Below are positions 36,187 through 48,300 of a stretch of 64,000 bases of DNA, piece by piece. The position numbers were made by a program, and so were the translations under genes. The stretch comes from Rhizophlyctis rosea. Its lineage: Eukaryota; Chytridiomycota; Chytridiomycetes; Rhizophlyctidales; Rhizophlyctidaceae. The notes below the pieces were generated by a model. It had not been told where the DNA came from. It searched no databases and saw only the letters and a program-made list of their open reading frames with translations. Within the stretch, counting starts at the first letter, position 1. Each line of letters begins with the position of its first letter. Location: the NCBI GenBank assembly GCA_027596075.1, contig JADGJC010000024.1, forward strand, positions 14,892 through 78,891, written 5' to 3'.

Positions 36187-39100
36187 GAATAGTGGTCAGC
36201 CCTTTCAGTTGTCCGTCCACCTTGTCAAACGTCACGTCAGCCATGCCTCCTGTTTTTTAATGACTGGAGATGTACAACACGCAAATCATGCAGCTACTAA
36301 CGCTGAAGCGGGTAACAAAAAGCAAAACGAATACCAAAGCGGCGCCCCAGCACGCCGTCATTCTCCTTGAAACTCACAGCGTCATTCCCACATGCACCAA
36401 TCAACACATCATACGGGTTATCGCCAACGTTTTCGCCAGATCTGGCTTGAACACCGGAGAAATCTTCGATGTTGTTCTTCACGTCAGTGGATTGAAGCGT
36501 TGCGGTCATAGTTGGGTTATTTTCGAGCAATTCAAGCAATCTTCAAAAAGGAACAAATGTGATGCCGTTGAAACCAGGGTTGAAGTATACTTATATACTG
36601 GCTCCTGATGCGCAAAGTGGTTGAAGGTCGCGAAATCATGAAGGGAAAGCGCGACTTGCCAAGGTTTGCTGGTGGCAGTGGTGTGGCTGTGCAGAGGTTG
36701 TAATTTCCATGAAAACCCAGAATGGGTAGATGAAATCTCAGCTTGTGGCTGAGGTAATCATCGGTTGGAACGGTGGGCAAGACTGTTGCCAAGAAAGTTG
36801 GAAGATAGTCGAAAGCCATCTGCGCATTAATGTTCATGCAGTCATAAAAGATGTTCATTAAGAGGAAAAAGGACCTAGTCGCCTGAGCTTATTGGGGCAC
36901 GATGGTTGAAATGAACCTTCTTGGCCCGATCATGTCCATCAACCTCCTCCAAGCCAAAGGTGCGCCCACCCAATCAATATCAAATGACTCCAAAGGATAC
37001 AAGCGCCAGTCACCGAATTGCACTAGGTAAACACGGTCAACAATCACTTGACCTTTCATCATCCCGTTACAACAGCCCATCTCTCCCCGCCCACTGATTC
37101 TACCAAAGCACCAATACCCACCGACCCTCTCCCATCATCCGAATTTACAAAGCATTTTGCCGCTGATGTGTGAGATAAATAGGCCAGATGGCAAAAATAT
37201 GGTCAAGATGTACCCACACACTCAATAGTACAACTGAACCATATGAACCCAATCAGGTTCATTTGTCTGGCTCATTGAGATTCTTGCGGACCCGGATGTG
37301 TATCTGACACAAGCCAGAGCGTATGGGTAGTCGGACAATCGGCATAGTGATGAAACGCCCCGGAGTAGATGAGTATGTCAACATACAAACTCAAATTTGA
37401 GATGCATCATGTGGAGGCAAATCTGGATTGTACTTTTGTACCCTACCTTTGCAGGCTTTTGGGGAGAAGAAAACAATAAACCTTTTTCAGAAAATGGTTG
37501 GCGTGAAGGTCAGCGTACGCTGAAGTTGCGTGCAGAACCGTAAGGGATGATTGAAGATGTGCACATGCACAGTAGATCCTGCTCACACTTATCACTTGGG
37601 GTTTCGCGGAATTGTTTTCGGCATGCTTCAATTTTTTGCTTTATCCCCCAACACTCATCTTCGAAATGTCGCTTCGACCATAGCAAAAAGAATTAGAACC
37701 ATTGACACGGGTTGCATGAGTAAGGGCTGCTTCAGTTCCTTCACTTACATCAATTTCCGCCATCTTCGACTCGAAGACACGGCTTTGAATGCTGTGTGAG
37801 CATTACTGGTTGGCTCCATCACACTTACCACTCACCAAAGCCATTTTTGTCAAGACATGGCTTGACGAACTTGGCTTTGGTGCAATATGAACGGCAAAAA
37901 AAGAAAACCTTGCAACGGTAGCCACACTGCAATCCATGTCCCGATGGAATCTATTGAACGGGATTGAGGGCGCCTCCACTTGTGCCACGATTGCGTTTAT
38001 GATTGCCCATGTATGAGTCCTTTACTTGGAGACTGTGGGCACAAATCACACGATCAAGAGGAAAGACAAGTTGCATGCGGGCCGGTCCTGGTAAAGTTTG
38101 GTTTCTTGAAAAACGTGCACGAACAAGGAAGATGACTGCCAAACGAGGGGTGGTCAATTCAAACATCTCGTACGCTGATCGAGCATGCGGCATGTGAATA
38201 TATTACCCACATACAAATCGTGCAAGGAGCAAAGGTGTTTGAAGTTCCTGTGATAAAGGCTAATAAGCGAAGTAAACAATAGGCAGCATTTGAACATGGG
38301 TTCAAAGGCAGAAAAACTCGAAGCGAACTCGAAGCGAAAGGAATTGTACGCAAAGAATCCGCTGCCCCGTGTACATCTGTGGTGAACCAGTCAAAAAAAA
38401 TGCGATCTTCGGAATACAGCCATGGCTGTATACTGAATGGGGACATATGAGTGTCCCACCGTTGGCGTGTTTGCCTGCACATGTCGGTTGAGCGTTCCGG
38501 ATTTGAAGGTCCAAAAAGTTACGGGCGGTCGGAGAGTGTGCGAGGACACACATCCATGACCTGACGGGATGGATGGTGTGCGTTCGAAGGTGGCATTTTG
38601 GAGTAGTAAGCTCTCAAATCTTGTGAAGAATGTAGGGTCACGGAAGATCGGAGTATGGTGGTGGGGACTACGCCGTCCTCCAACGTGCAAAAAAGAGGCC
38701 GTATTCCACTGTGAAGGATGCATGATGTTGACCTTCAACATTCAAGCAGCGAACGCTGTTTCGTTCTGGACGGTGTAGGATGCGCTCCAATGTTGAGAGT
38801 GTTGGCGTTGCATGTAACCCTCACCGTGCCTGAAAGGTTAAAACTTTCTCATCCTAGTCGCAACCGGGTCCAACAGTATCTCCTTAACCGATGTGATGGA
38901 GTGAAGTGGTGATGATGAAGCACTCACGAAAAGGTCGAAATCTGCAGCTGTTGCATCGTACGGACTCTTCATTTTGACCGCGCAAGGCATCGCCAGCATT
39001 GAGTGCATTGATAGTGACACCATTCCTACAGATTCAGACTCGAAATCAAGTAGATGCTGATTATTTTCAGGATGAACAAGGACTTGCAAGCTTCTGGGTA

Positions 39101-40575
39101 GCCAAAAGCAGAAAAATCAAGCAGGTGTCAGCACTGGCACGTTCATGCGATGTCCACGAGGGAATGCAGATGGTCGGACTCTGTTCAGCCCCTTTTTTTG
39201 ATGACAAATCCTGTCGGTTACCACAAACTAAATTCTGTGAGGGTCAATATAAGGCGGTGATGATGTGGACGATGCAGTTGAGACATTCACTGGAGGTGCT
39301 TTCAAACCTCAATGTTACATTAATGGATCCTCGTGGCATCCATTCCCGTTTACCACTGTGGGGCTTCAATGTTGTTTACTGTCAGTTTCAGAAAGAACGG
39401 GACATCAACCTCAGGCAGCGACGGACCGGGAGTCTCTCTCAATGGCTGGATGTTTCACATTCCGGTGTCCATTCATATTGGTTGGAATCGATTTTTCGAT
39501 ACATCATTGCTCGTTTGCATTGGCACCGAACAGAAAATTTGGGAAAGTCATGTTTTCCGAAAGAGTCAATCAGGTCTTTGACCATGTGGGTTGGGGAATT
39601 TGCAAGCAGCGTCATGCAGGACGGTCTGTCACTTAGCCCTCCCTCTCCATGCAACATAACCACCTGTGCATGCTCACAGGTCCGGTAGGTACGGAGGCAC
39701 TCACGCATTCATTTTTGTAGCCTCCCATGCTAACCGTCACACAGTCTGGCACCATCCGGTGGAGTTTTGACACTGCTGAATGCATGCGGAAGACAAAAGG
39801 CCCTAAAGAACCAAATTTTATTACTGGAGGATGACGCAAATGATTTCAAATTCTAGCAACGATCAAGGATGATTGTGTTCATGTCGTGTTTCGCCCAACA
39901 TATCGAACACCCTCCATCAAGTATTCATCGATGTCATTTTCTGAGTCAGCTTTGAGACCTGGGTGAGAGATCATAGGGAAGGCGCTGAATGATTATTCGG
40001 GTGGGTGGGTTCTAGAAGGGGGATGAATTCCATGTACCCACCATCATGTACTCACCATCCCCGTTCAAATGGTAAGGGGCAAATCTCTGTATATCCTCTG
40101 AAAGCTTTAGCTCAGAAGAGTGTTACCGGGTCCGCTGTCTGTCTGTCTGTCCTCACTTGTGGCGCAGCGGTTTTGTGATGACTGTGCCTGAAAAACCGCA
40201 TGACTGTCCCGCCAAAAGTCATAAACTGTCACAAAATACACATGTAGTACTACCTTCCAAATTTGGCAGGTGGTGTTTTGCGGTTAGACAGCTGGTGAGC
40301 GAAGCGAACCATATGAATCTTCCTTGGAGCAGCTTTGCTGCGGAGAGGAGTGATTGGGAGGGGCCCCATGCATGAACGGATTTGGCTAAAGCTTTCAGAG
40401 TACCATCCCGCCTTCCAAGTGGGCCACAGTCCTGATGCTGCCCAGTACACTCGGCCTCAAAAAGTGTGTGCATATTACACAAGAGACTAAGCCACTGAAG
40501 CCCTCCGAAATGTAAACAACCCATGTAAACAAAACAGCCCATTCGTTCCTCTTGCCCAGTGCACCCTCTGTGGAA
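36187..40575. other. Gene-poor stretch, 4.4 kb
   Basis: No gene supported. Minus-strand frames at 36297-37080 could be joined by splicing (GTTCAT donor, GCGCAG acceptor), but they match no family and need ad hoc joins. A short CTGT tandem run occurs near 40137-40152. Two forkhead-like GTAAACAA words lie just upstream of the transposase remnant (near 40510-40530). Confidence 0.45.
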
Positions 40576-41829
40576 ATGCATCGTCACAAAGCGAACAAGT
40601 TCGGACGGGCTTCTGAACCTGAAGAGGAGTATGATAGGGAGTATGAGAGTGGTGGTGATGAGAGGCCTACTGGTGCTCTTGGTATTGTGCGGGAAGTGAC
40701 CGTGGAGGAGATAGGAAACTTGGAGAATGTGCCGCCCCTGTCTGCCTCTCCCCCTCCCAAACGACAGCGTGGTCAACAATTCAGTGACTACGAGAAAGGG
40801 TACAATTTAGGCTTGAACCACGGGGGTATTAGTTATGAGCAGATAGGTTTACGTCTCAGAATTGGTCAATCCAGCGTAGCTAGAATCTGTGAACGTCACA
40901 ATCGGGACGGCGCTGCTGAAACTCACCACCGCGACGGGCGCCCTCCCAAACTTGATACTGAAGACCCGGAAGTGCAGGAGACGCTTACCACCATCGTTGA
41001 AGAGAACAGACGCGAACCCCTCTCATCCATAAAACGTATTTTGTCTGGACCACCGCACAACGTTTCCCTTTCGGACAACACCTTGCGCAACTATCTACAC
41101 AACGTCGGGCTTTACAGCTACGTCGCATGCCATAAGCCCGAACTCAAACCCCACCATGTGCCCGTTTAGCTTGGTGTTTGGAGCGTAAAGACTGGACCGT
41201 GGAAGACTGGGGACAGGTAGTGTGGTCTGATGAATCGATATTTAGGGTAGATTCTCAAGATCATCGGCGTCGAATATGGAGGATGCTGGGGCGCCGTTAT
41301 GGCATGGCCAACATCAATCAGGGCACTCATTCGGCAAAGGGACGGATGATATGGGGGTGTATGACTAGATATGGAGCGGGGCCAATGGCTATTCTTACCG
41401 GAAAAGTTTCAGCGGCAAAGTATAGAAACGCTTACTACCTATCTTCTCCCTTTCATTGAAGAATGGCACAACGACCTACCCACTACTTCTCCGCTCCGTA
41501 AAATCAGACTCATTTTCCAGCAAGACAATGCTCCCGTTCACACTGCCAAAAAGACACAACGATGGCACCGACTTCATCGCTTGGAAGTTTTACCTTGGCC
41601 TGCCAAAAGCCCGGACCTTAACCCGATTGAACATCTCTGGGATCATATTGAACGCCGCATACGACCGCGCCTCCATGATATCACAGACTTGGCTGATTTA
41701 GAGACAATTCTAGAAGCTGAATGGGAGTTGCTTCGGGAATTCCCGCAGATTTGTAGGAAGTTAGTTGATAGCATGCCGGAACGTGTGCAAGCAGTCATAG
41801 ATGCTAAAGGGTGGCACACCCGGTTTTAA
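40576..41829 (+). pseudogene. Tc1/mariner-type transposase, frameshifted
   Basis: The N-terminal part has a helix-turn-helix region (YNLGLNHGGISYEQIGLRLR) and a Tc1-type linker (RDGRPPKL). The catalytic domain follows with the first Asp in VVWSDES, the second in FQQDNAPVH, and the Glu in SPDLNPIEHLWD, an apparent DD34E triad. Frame is lost twice: near 41160, where the frame stops shortly before the LERKDW segment, and near 41420, where the middle segment runs out and the C-terminal segment continues in another frame. The three pieces lie in order at 40576-41169, about 41170-41425 and about 41420-41829. A copy with two frameshifts would not make active transposase. Terminal inverted repeats and TA target duplications were not found by eye. 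Confidence 0.88.
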
Positions 41830-42924
41830 ATAGATGTAAAATCATATAATAAGTCATATCTGTTCGCTTATTTGAACAGCAGCACTGCAAGGAGAGCAAG
41901 GATGCCGGTCGACGTTCAAGCTGTTGCCGGCGACGCGTCGCTAAGTCACATACAACGGAGGTGCACAGACTTCTTGAGGCCGAGTGTAGCCATAGCAAGC
42001 AGGACTCGTACACCAAAAAGAGGCACGTCAAAATGATGAAGAAGGCAACAAAATGCTCGGATATGCAACGCTTGAATCACTACTCAATCAGCCATTCTAG
42101 AAGAAGTTGCGGCTATTATTTCCCGTACCGACCGGCTATTTACCCATGTGTTAGCGTTGCTCCTTTTCGAACGCACGCAAGCATTGCTGGACGATGATAC
42201 AAGCAGTTTCAATCCCCAGCAAACGCCCAAAGCATTCTCGGTTCAAATTCAGATTTGGAGGTCCTCAAGTTCCCTGACGTTTATTTGGATTATGTGCAAC
42301 GCGAAACAATACATAAGGGAAACACGGACACCAGCATTGAGGGCATGTGTAAGGGGTTGGGCCGGGATAGAAGGTCAGGGAAGGATGATACGTATTCCCA
42401 TCCCCATACTATCGTTCAAAGCGCAAGAAAAAAAAAGAAAAGTCAACGGATGAATCCTTACAAAGGTCCAGCCCCTGACGATTGGAATGAAGTCTTTTTC
42501 CGCAGTTGCCCAGTACAAGATGGTCATATGGAGTCGCCCATCAAGAAGCGACAATCCACCCAGGTTTGACGTAGCAAGGATGGAAACGCAGAAAAATAAA
42601 CGGAGAATGCGGACAGCACCGAACAAGCGTGGCAAAGACCCATCATACCACACCCCGGAGTGATGCCACTACTCATTTCCTCCTGCAATTATGATAAAGG
42701 TAAACACAAAAGGTTTGTCCAACCGCCGCTACACCAAACGGTAGATTCTCTGATAAAAAACAAAAAGAAGCGAACGGGGATGCAACCCTTGTGCTGATTT
42801 AGTGAAGCATCGATTGAGACACATGTACATAATATTGATATATCGCACTTCATATAGGACAACAATTGCATGGAAGTCAATAAATCAAAAGTACCATTCA
42901 ACCCCTCTCCACGCACCAAGCGAT
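41830..42924. other. Intergenic, weak third copy of the tRNA-like repeat
   Basis: About 1.1 kb between the transposase remnant and the 3' end of the dehydrogenase gene. The only structure noticed is the degenerate repeat at 42155-42262. Confidence 0.45.
42155..42262 (+). repeat. Possible degenerate copy 3 of the tRNA-like repeat
   Basis: It shares, in order, GTTGCT, a GATGATAC/GATAGCAC-like word, TTTCAATC, and TCTCGGTTCAAAT (B box 42240-42250 with one change) with copies 1 and 2. The acceptor stem is lost. No T-run terminator lies close by. Confidence 0.35.
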
Positions 42925-45385
42925 CTACTGACTAACCCCCAACTCCCCCACAACCTCACTTCCCCCCTCACCCCCCACAAACCCCTCCAACCCCTCCAAC
43001 CCAAACCCAACAACCTTCCTTAGGAACTCTTCTTCTTCCTTCGGTCCCGAACTCCCGTAAGCATAAGAAACAGGAGTCCTCCCATCAGCATCCCTACAAA
43101 CCCCATCCCAAACCCCCCACCCACTCTCACTCTCCTCCCTGCTCACAAACCAAGTCTTGCTCCCCACCACCGCATCAAGTAACAAAACCTCATACGCCTC
43201 GGGGACGTACTCGTGCGCGATTGGGGGTTTCTCCAACCCGACAGTGAGGGGCGCGTATGTGGTTGTGAAGGAGGTTGAGCCTGGTTTTTTGGTTTGGAGG
43301 GTTAGCGTTGTGGATTTTGTGGGGTGGTCTTGGAGGGTTAGCGTTGGGTGTTGTGTGGAGGAAGAGGGGAGGAGAGAGGAAGGGGAGGGTTTGAAGTGGA
43401 TGCGGAGGGAAACGTGGTCTTCGTTTAGGGCTGTCATGGAAGAACGAAAGGGCGTAAAAAACCATGTGAAGGGATCCACACTACATCACATCAAACTTTT
43501 CGACGAACCGCCGAACCACCAAACAATGTGCCGCAGATAACAGTCCTCACCTTTCCCGGCCCTCAAAACAAACGGCACGCCCTTCCACCTCTCGTTGTCG
43601 ACGTACAACACCGCCGTCGCAAAAGTCGACGCTTTGGAGTCATCTTTGACGGTTTCGTCGTCCTTGTACGCTTTCTTCTTCGGGTCGTTGGCCGAGGCGG
43701 TGTATTGACCAATGAGGACGTGTTCGGGTTTGACGGGACGGCAGGACTTGATGAAGTCGATCTGTTTATGGAGTGAAGGAGGCGGTGGTTGGAAGTTAGT
43801 ATTGAATGATGAGTGGTGCGTCCATGCGGGATTCCTCTTCTGCACCACTAACCCCCTCGCAGCAAAACCCCCCACAAACTCCCACACAAATCCCCCCTCC
43901 AAAACCCCCGCAAAACAAACCTTGGCCCTATGCACATCCTCCATCCCCAAACTACTCGGCCTCTCCATCCCCGCCATAATAACCAACTGAAACAAATGAT
44001 TCTGCATAACATCCCGAATCATTCCGAACTCATCGAAATACCCGCCCCTTCCCTCGGCGCCAAACTCTTCCTTGAAATTAATGGTGACGTGGGAGATGAG
44101 GTCTTTGTTCCAGGTGTGTTCCCAGAAGGGGTTGGCGCCGAAGCGGAGAGGGAGGAGGGATTTGACGGTGTCTTTGCCGAGGTAGTGGTCTATGCGGTAG
44201 ATCTGTGTATCAGGAGAGGTTGGGCGTTGGGGATGAGAAAGGTTCGGAATCAAGTAGCTGGAACTTTAATGGATCGAAACTTACGTCCTTCTCCTCAAAC
44301 AACTTTGCCAAGACCTCAGACAACTCCTTTGCGCTCTTCAAATCCCTTCCATATGGCTTCTCCACAACGACACGGTTGACAGTCGCGTCCGTCCAAGCGT
44401 GTTCTTTGATGTTTTTGGACACGTCTTCGAAGGCGGAGGGTGGGAGGGCGATGTAGAAGATGCGGAGGGGTTTGTTGTCATTTACGGATGAGGACGAAGA
44501 TGAAGAGGACTTAGACTTTGATTCGAGGTCGGAGAGCTGTTTGTGGAGATTTTTGTAGGAGTCTGCGTCGGTGTAGGATTTGAGTTGGACGTAGGAGCAG
44601 ATGTTGAGGAATTTTTGGAGGGTTTCTTTGGGGGCTTTTTCCTGTGTGTTTGTGGAAAAGGTGAATTGGTGGATTCATTTGTGGTGTCGCTCCTCCATCT
44701 TCCCTGCACCCGGGCCCACATTGCCAGATAGCGCTTGAGAACCCCCTCCCTTCCCGGGCCCTCCCCAGCCAACCGCCTCGGCCCTCGGGTCCCTCAAACG
44801 CGCCCCTATCCCCCATGCGCGGACCCCAAAACCCTGCCGAGACCACTTTTTCCCCTTGAAGCCCTCCCCCTCCCCCTCACACAAACACACACAAAAAGTT
44901 CCCTTCGCCCTCCAGCTCTCATTCCCACACCGTCACTGTGCCTCGCAACAGAACCTAAAACTGCGCTTCGTGCCATATCCGCACACCCCTCCCTTTCTCG
45001 CGGAATCGAAAAAGGGCGCTTCGCGCACAAGACGCAGCTCCGCTGCATACGCCATCATCCTCTTCGGCAAAATCTGCAAGTGCGCTACGCGCACCAACAC
45101 ACCATCACACAACATCACACCAGATATCAAAACATAAAACCCCACCTTAAACTTCCCCGAAATCTTGTCCTTGAACTCATCATCCTTCATCTCTGAGCGA
45201 GCGGTGCCTAAAAAGCTCGTACGATCAGCGGGCAACTGATCGTGCTGAATGAGAGAGTAGAGAGCGGGAAAAGTCTTCTTCTTTGCGAGGTCACCGGAAG
45301 CCCCGAACACGACGATGGATACATGAGGATGGTTGATTTTCGGCGTTTGTTGCTGTTGCTTCTGCTGGGGTTGAGCGGATGGCAT
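42925..45385 (-). CDS. ZWF1: Glucose-6-phosphate 1-dehydrogenase
   Basis: Exons (complement) 45146-45385, 44285-44641, 43921-44202, 43551-43761 and 42925-43430 give 531 residues with consistent phases. The NADP-binding motif is GASGDLAKKKTF near residues 28-39, EKPYGRD lies in exon 2, and the catalytic signature RIDHYLGK is at about 202-209 at the start of exon 3. The later segments FATAVLYVDNERWKGVPF and YGSSGPKEEE match family blocks in order. It oxidises glucose-6-phosphate to 6-phosphogluconolactone, feeding the oxidative pentose phosphate pathway and cytosolic NADPH. Introns start GTGGGG, GTAAGT, GTTTGT and GTGAGG; the first is 504 nt, far longer than the rest. There is a Gln-rich N-terminus and a Ser-rich stretch early in the last exon. 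Confidence 0.93.
44963..45094. repeat. Cluster of small GC hairpins inside the first intron of the G6PD gene
   Basis: Perfect arms with three-base loops: GCGC-TTC-GCGC (45016-45026), GCAGC-TCC-GCTGC (45034-45046) and GTGCGC-TAC-GCGCAC (45080-45094). An imperfect fourth, GCGC-TTC-GTGC, lies at 44963-44973. All have pyrimidine-N-pyrimidine loops on the plus strand. Confidence 0.65.
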
Positions 45386-48300
45386 GTTTGCTGTGAGGTG
45401 TTGCGAGTACGAGATGTGGATCAGATTGTGGAGTAGGTTGGTGATGGACTTCTGCAAACGATGATGGGTATGTGGTTGTGATGATTGTAAGTAGGTAACT
45501 TGATTGTTTGGAGAATGGACGAGGAGTGTGCTGGATATAAAGCCACCTGGTGCAGTGTCAAGTGAGAGTGTGAGGGTGTGCAAGCGTGTGTCTGTGTGTG
45601 CTTTGAGGAATCGATGCCATGGGAAGGATGGGATGCACTGGTTGCGTTTGTGATGACATCAGGCAACGCGCTTTGGCTGGGCCCGGATTTCAAAGATGGA
45701 ACCCCAAAAGTCAACACGCGTTACGCGTCGCCCCCCCAGGATGTCACGTGGGCAATGACAAGCGTTCCTTGTTATAGTCAAATTGGAGGGTGGCATCAGG
45801 GTCCTTATCGCTCATCAGGGTCCTGGTCACATTCCCCCATTCACTCCATTCCTCGCAAACTTTGTCTAATCGAGTACGACTGCTATCATATGAGTATCAA
45901 CAACTTGTTCATTGACATGGGCCAGAAGGTGTATCGGAGGAGAACAACATCTATCTATAAAAACAAGCACTATACCAAACATTAGCAAATCAACAAACTT
46001 TCACCATCCTGCAAAATGTTGTTCAACGTTGCATGAATGTCCTCTTCAAACACGACCATTGTTTTTCTTTTGCTTGTGGTATTACACTTGCATGCCATGG
46101 TTTACCATAATGATATTCAGCATCTGATTGCCTTTGAGCCTGAATCAGCAAGAAACGTGCATTCTTGATCCTGGTGATGCGATCGCGGTAAGAATGAAGG
46201 GTCAGCATAATGCTACCTGCGGTTCATCATAATGGCATCTTTCCTTGCAGACAAAGTTGTCGATTGGTAATTGTGATAATATAGAAGACATGACACCGTA
46301 ACTGAGAAGAGGCCTACACCATCCCTCTTAAGTCTTGATCTTCTTGTATTCAGGTTGATTCTTTTTTAAACAGCTCAAACACAAGTGTTGGGATGAGAAG
46401 ATGGCTTTGTACGTCAAATTGTGTTGCTTTCCTCATACGCCCGAGCTGAGGCGCCACCTCTTGAACTTCATACAAATTGCTGAACAATTTGCCGCTATTT
46501 AAGAAGACCCTGTGGTTGTCTCGAGCATGGCGCGGGCTTCGAAATCTTTCCGGACATCTTTTTCCCCCTTTTTCGAACGTCACCTTGGGCGACCAGAGCG
46601 GAAACCTGCATCTCCTGATATAGTTCATTCCACATGTAATGCGTGGTGAGTCTGGCTGGTCTGGTGGCTTTTGGCTTCTACGACTCCATTCGATGTGACG
46701 GACTCGAAGTTCGTTGTCAATCGACTTCAAAAATGTCATTATTAAGGTTCGTTTATGCGGAAGGAAGCAAACAGACCTGGAGCATGCCTATCAAGCTTAT
46801 CTGCTACCATGATATCGGGAGAACTGCAGTAGTGGATTTGCGTCAAGCGTTTGGCGACAACATCGTTCTTTGCCAAACTTATTTCATGCACAAGTGACTC
46901 CTATTCTTTTTCCTACATGTAGCCTCGGGCACATGATGACTTTGATTGTCTCGCCCCGTCAGAGCAGCGTTCTCGGGTATTACATCCCTTTGCCAAGCGG
47001 GCGGTCATTACCTCGCAATGGGTCCAGTCACTTGTACACCTTCATGTAGGAACGCCATCGCCTTAATTTGGTCTCGGAAACAACACATACCGCACGACCA
47101 CAAGAATAGCTAAGAATCTTCCTCCCCTCCTTTCAGCTACGTCCCACAAATGCAGGGCACATGTGGAATTATGTATCCTTGTGTTATAGATCTTTTTTTC
47201 CTTGAGTAAAAGTAGCGATTGCCTTCGACGTACTGCTCATCTGCTCGGGTCTGCCATCCTTCAATGTTTGTTGTTTGAGCGTCGGAAGAAGCGGAAATCG
47301 TGACTTACGCTCCATCTGAACTGTAAACTAGTCAGCAGTTCCTTCTCGTTAAGGCCAATCTATACTTCCCCACACAGATTGAATTCATCACTCGCCAATT
47401 TCAACTTCCAACCCAGCTCATGGATTTCTGCTCCTGCTGACAATTCATCCTTTATCTGAGATAGACTTCACCGGCAACTGGCTGCCCCTCAATGGATCAG
47501 CCTGTCTATCCGCATTCTCCGGTTGAGGTTTTTTGTATTTTCGATGGTTTCCTGGAAGTCAAGCGCCCCACCTTCCTGTACAGTCTGCATCCGCATGTTT
47601 CTATGGTCTCCTCCATCGGATTGTTCGGGCCGCATTATCACAATGAAAGTCGGTATCCAGGCCGGTAGGATCGTGGTAGCTCATGGCTGAAAAGTTCGTC
47701 CATCTCGAAGCGTTCGGGTCAAATTCTTCCAAAGCCTTCACTGCGGTGCAGGGACCATCGAGTGATGAAATACTTGAAGTATAGTAAATATCACGAAGCG
47801 CAAGGCATGAGCTTCTGTGTTCGATGCCTCCAATTTAAGGCGATATTGTGCCGGCAATGCCTGCTGTGCAGACGAGAAGATGATTTTCTGGCACACAGAA
47901 TCTGTGTTTGGCTCTCCCTTCCTTGTTTTGTCACTCGCAAGATGAAACATTGGGAACATATCTCCAATTCATCTTTCAACCTTTCTTTTCCCAAAAAAAA
48001 GCCCGCACGTTGTCATTCAAAATGACAATGAAGCATATCGGATCAAATGTTCCTGACTGTGTGTTAAAGTCCCTTCATGCGATGCGCACGATCTTTTTTG
48101 GGTGTTACCGAAAAACAACACTCTGCAGAATCCATATCAGACATTTCCAGACGTCACAAGCCTCCCGGTCTGCAATGTCAAATCGTTTGGCTCATGACTA
48201 ACAACAAACATTCCTGAAGTATGCTGCTCATTCATTGGACAATTATCGATAGTTTTTCTTTCTCTGTGCGCTGCGTCGTGTCATCAGCGCCGATTTCCCT

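Noticed and set aside
36297..37080. Three minus-strand frames that could be spliced into one gene
   Set aside because: Joins are ad hoc, no start or family motif is convincing, and the frames differ in phase at the best splice sites.
40000..42000. Terminal inverted repeats for the transposase remnant
   Set aside because: Comparing both flanks by eye gave only short partial matches; no boundary can be called.
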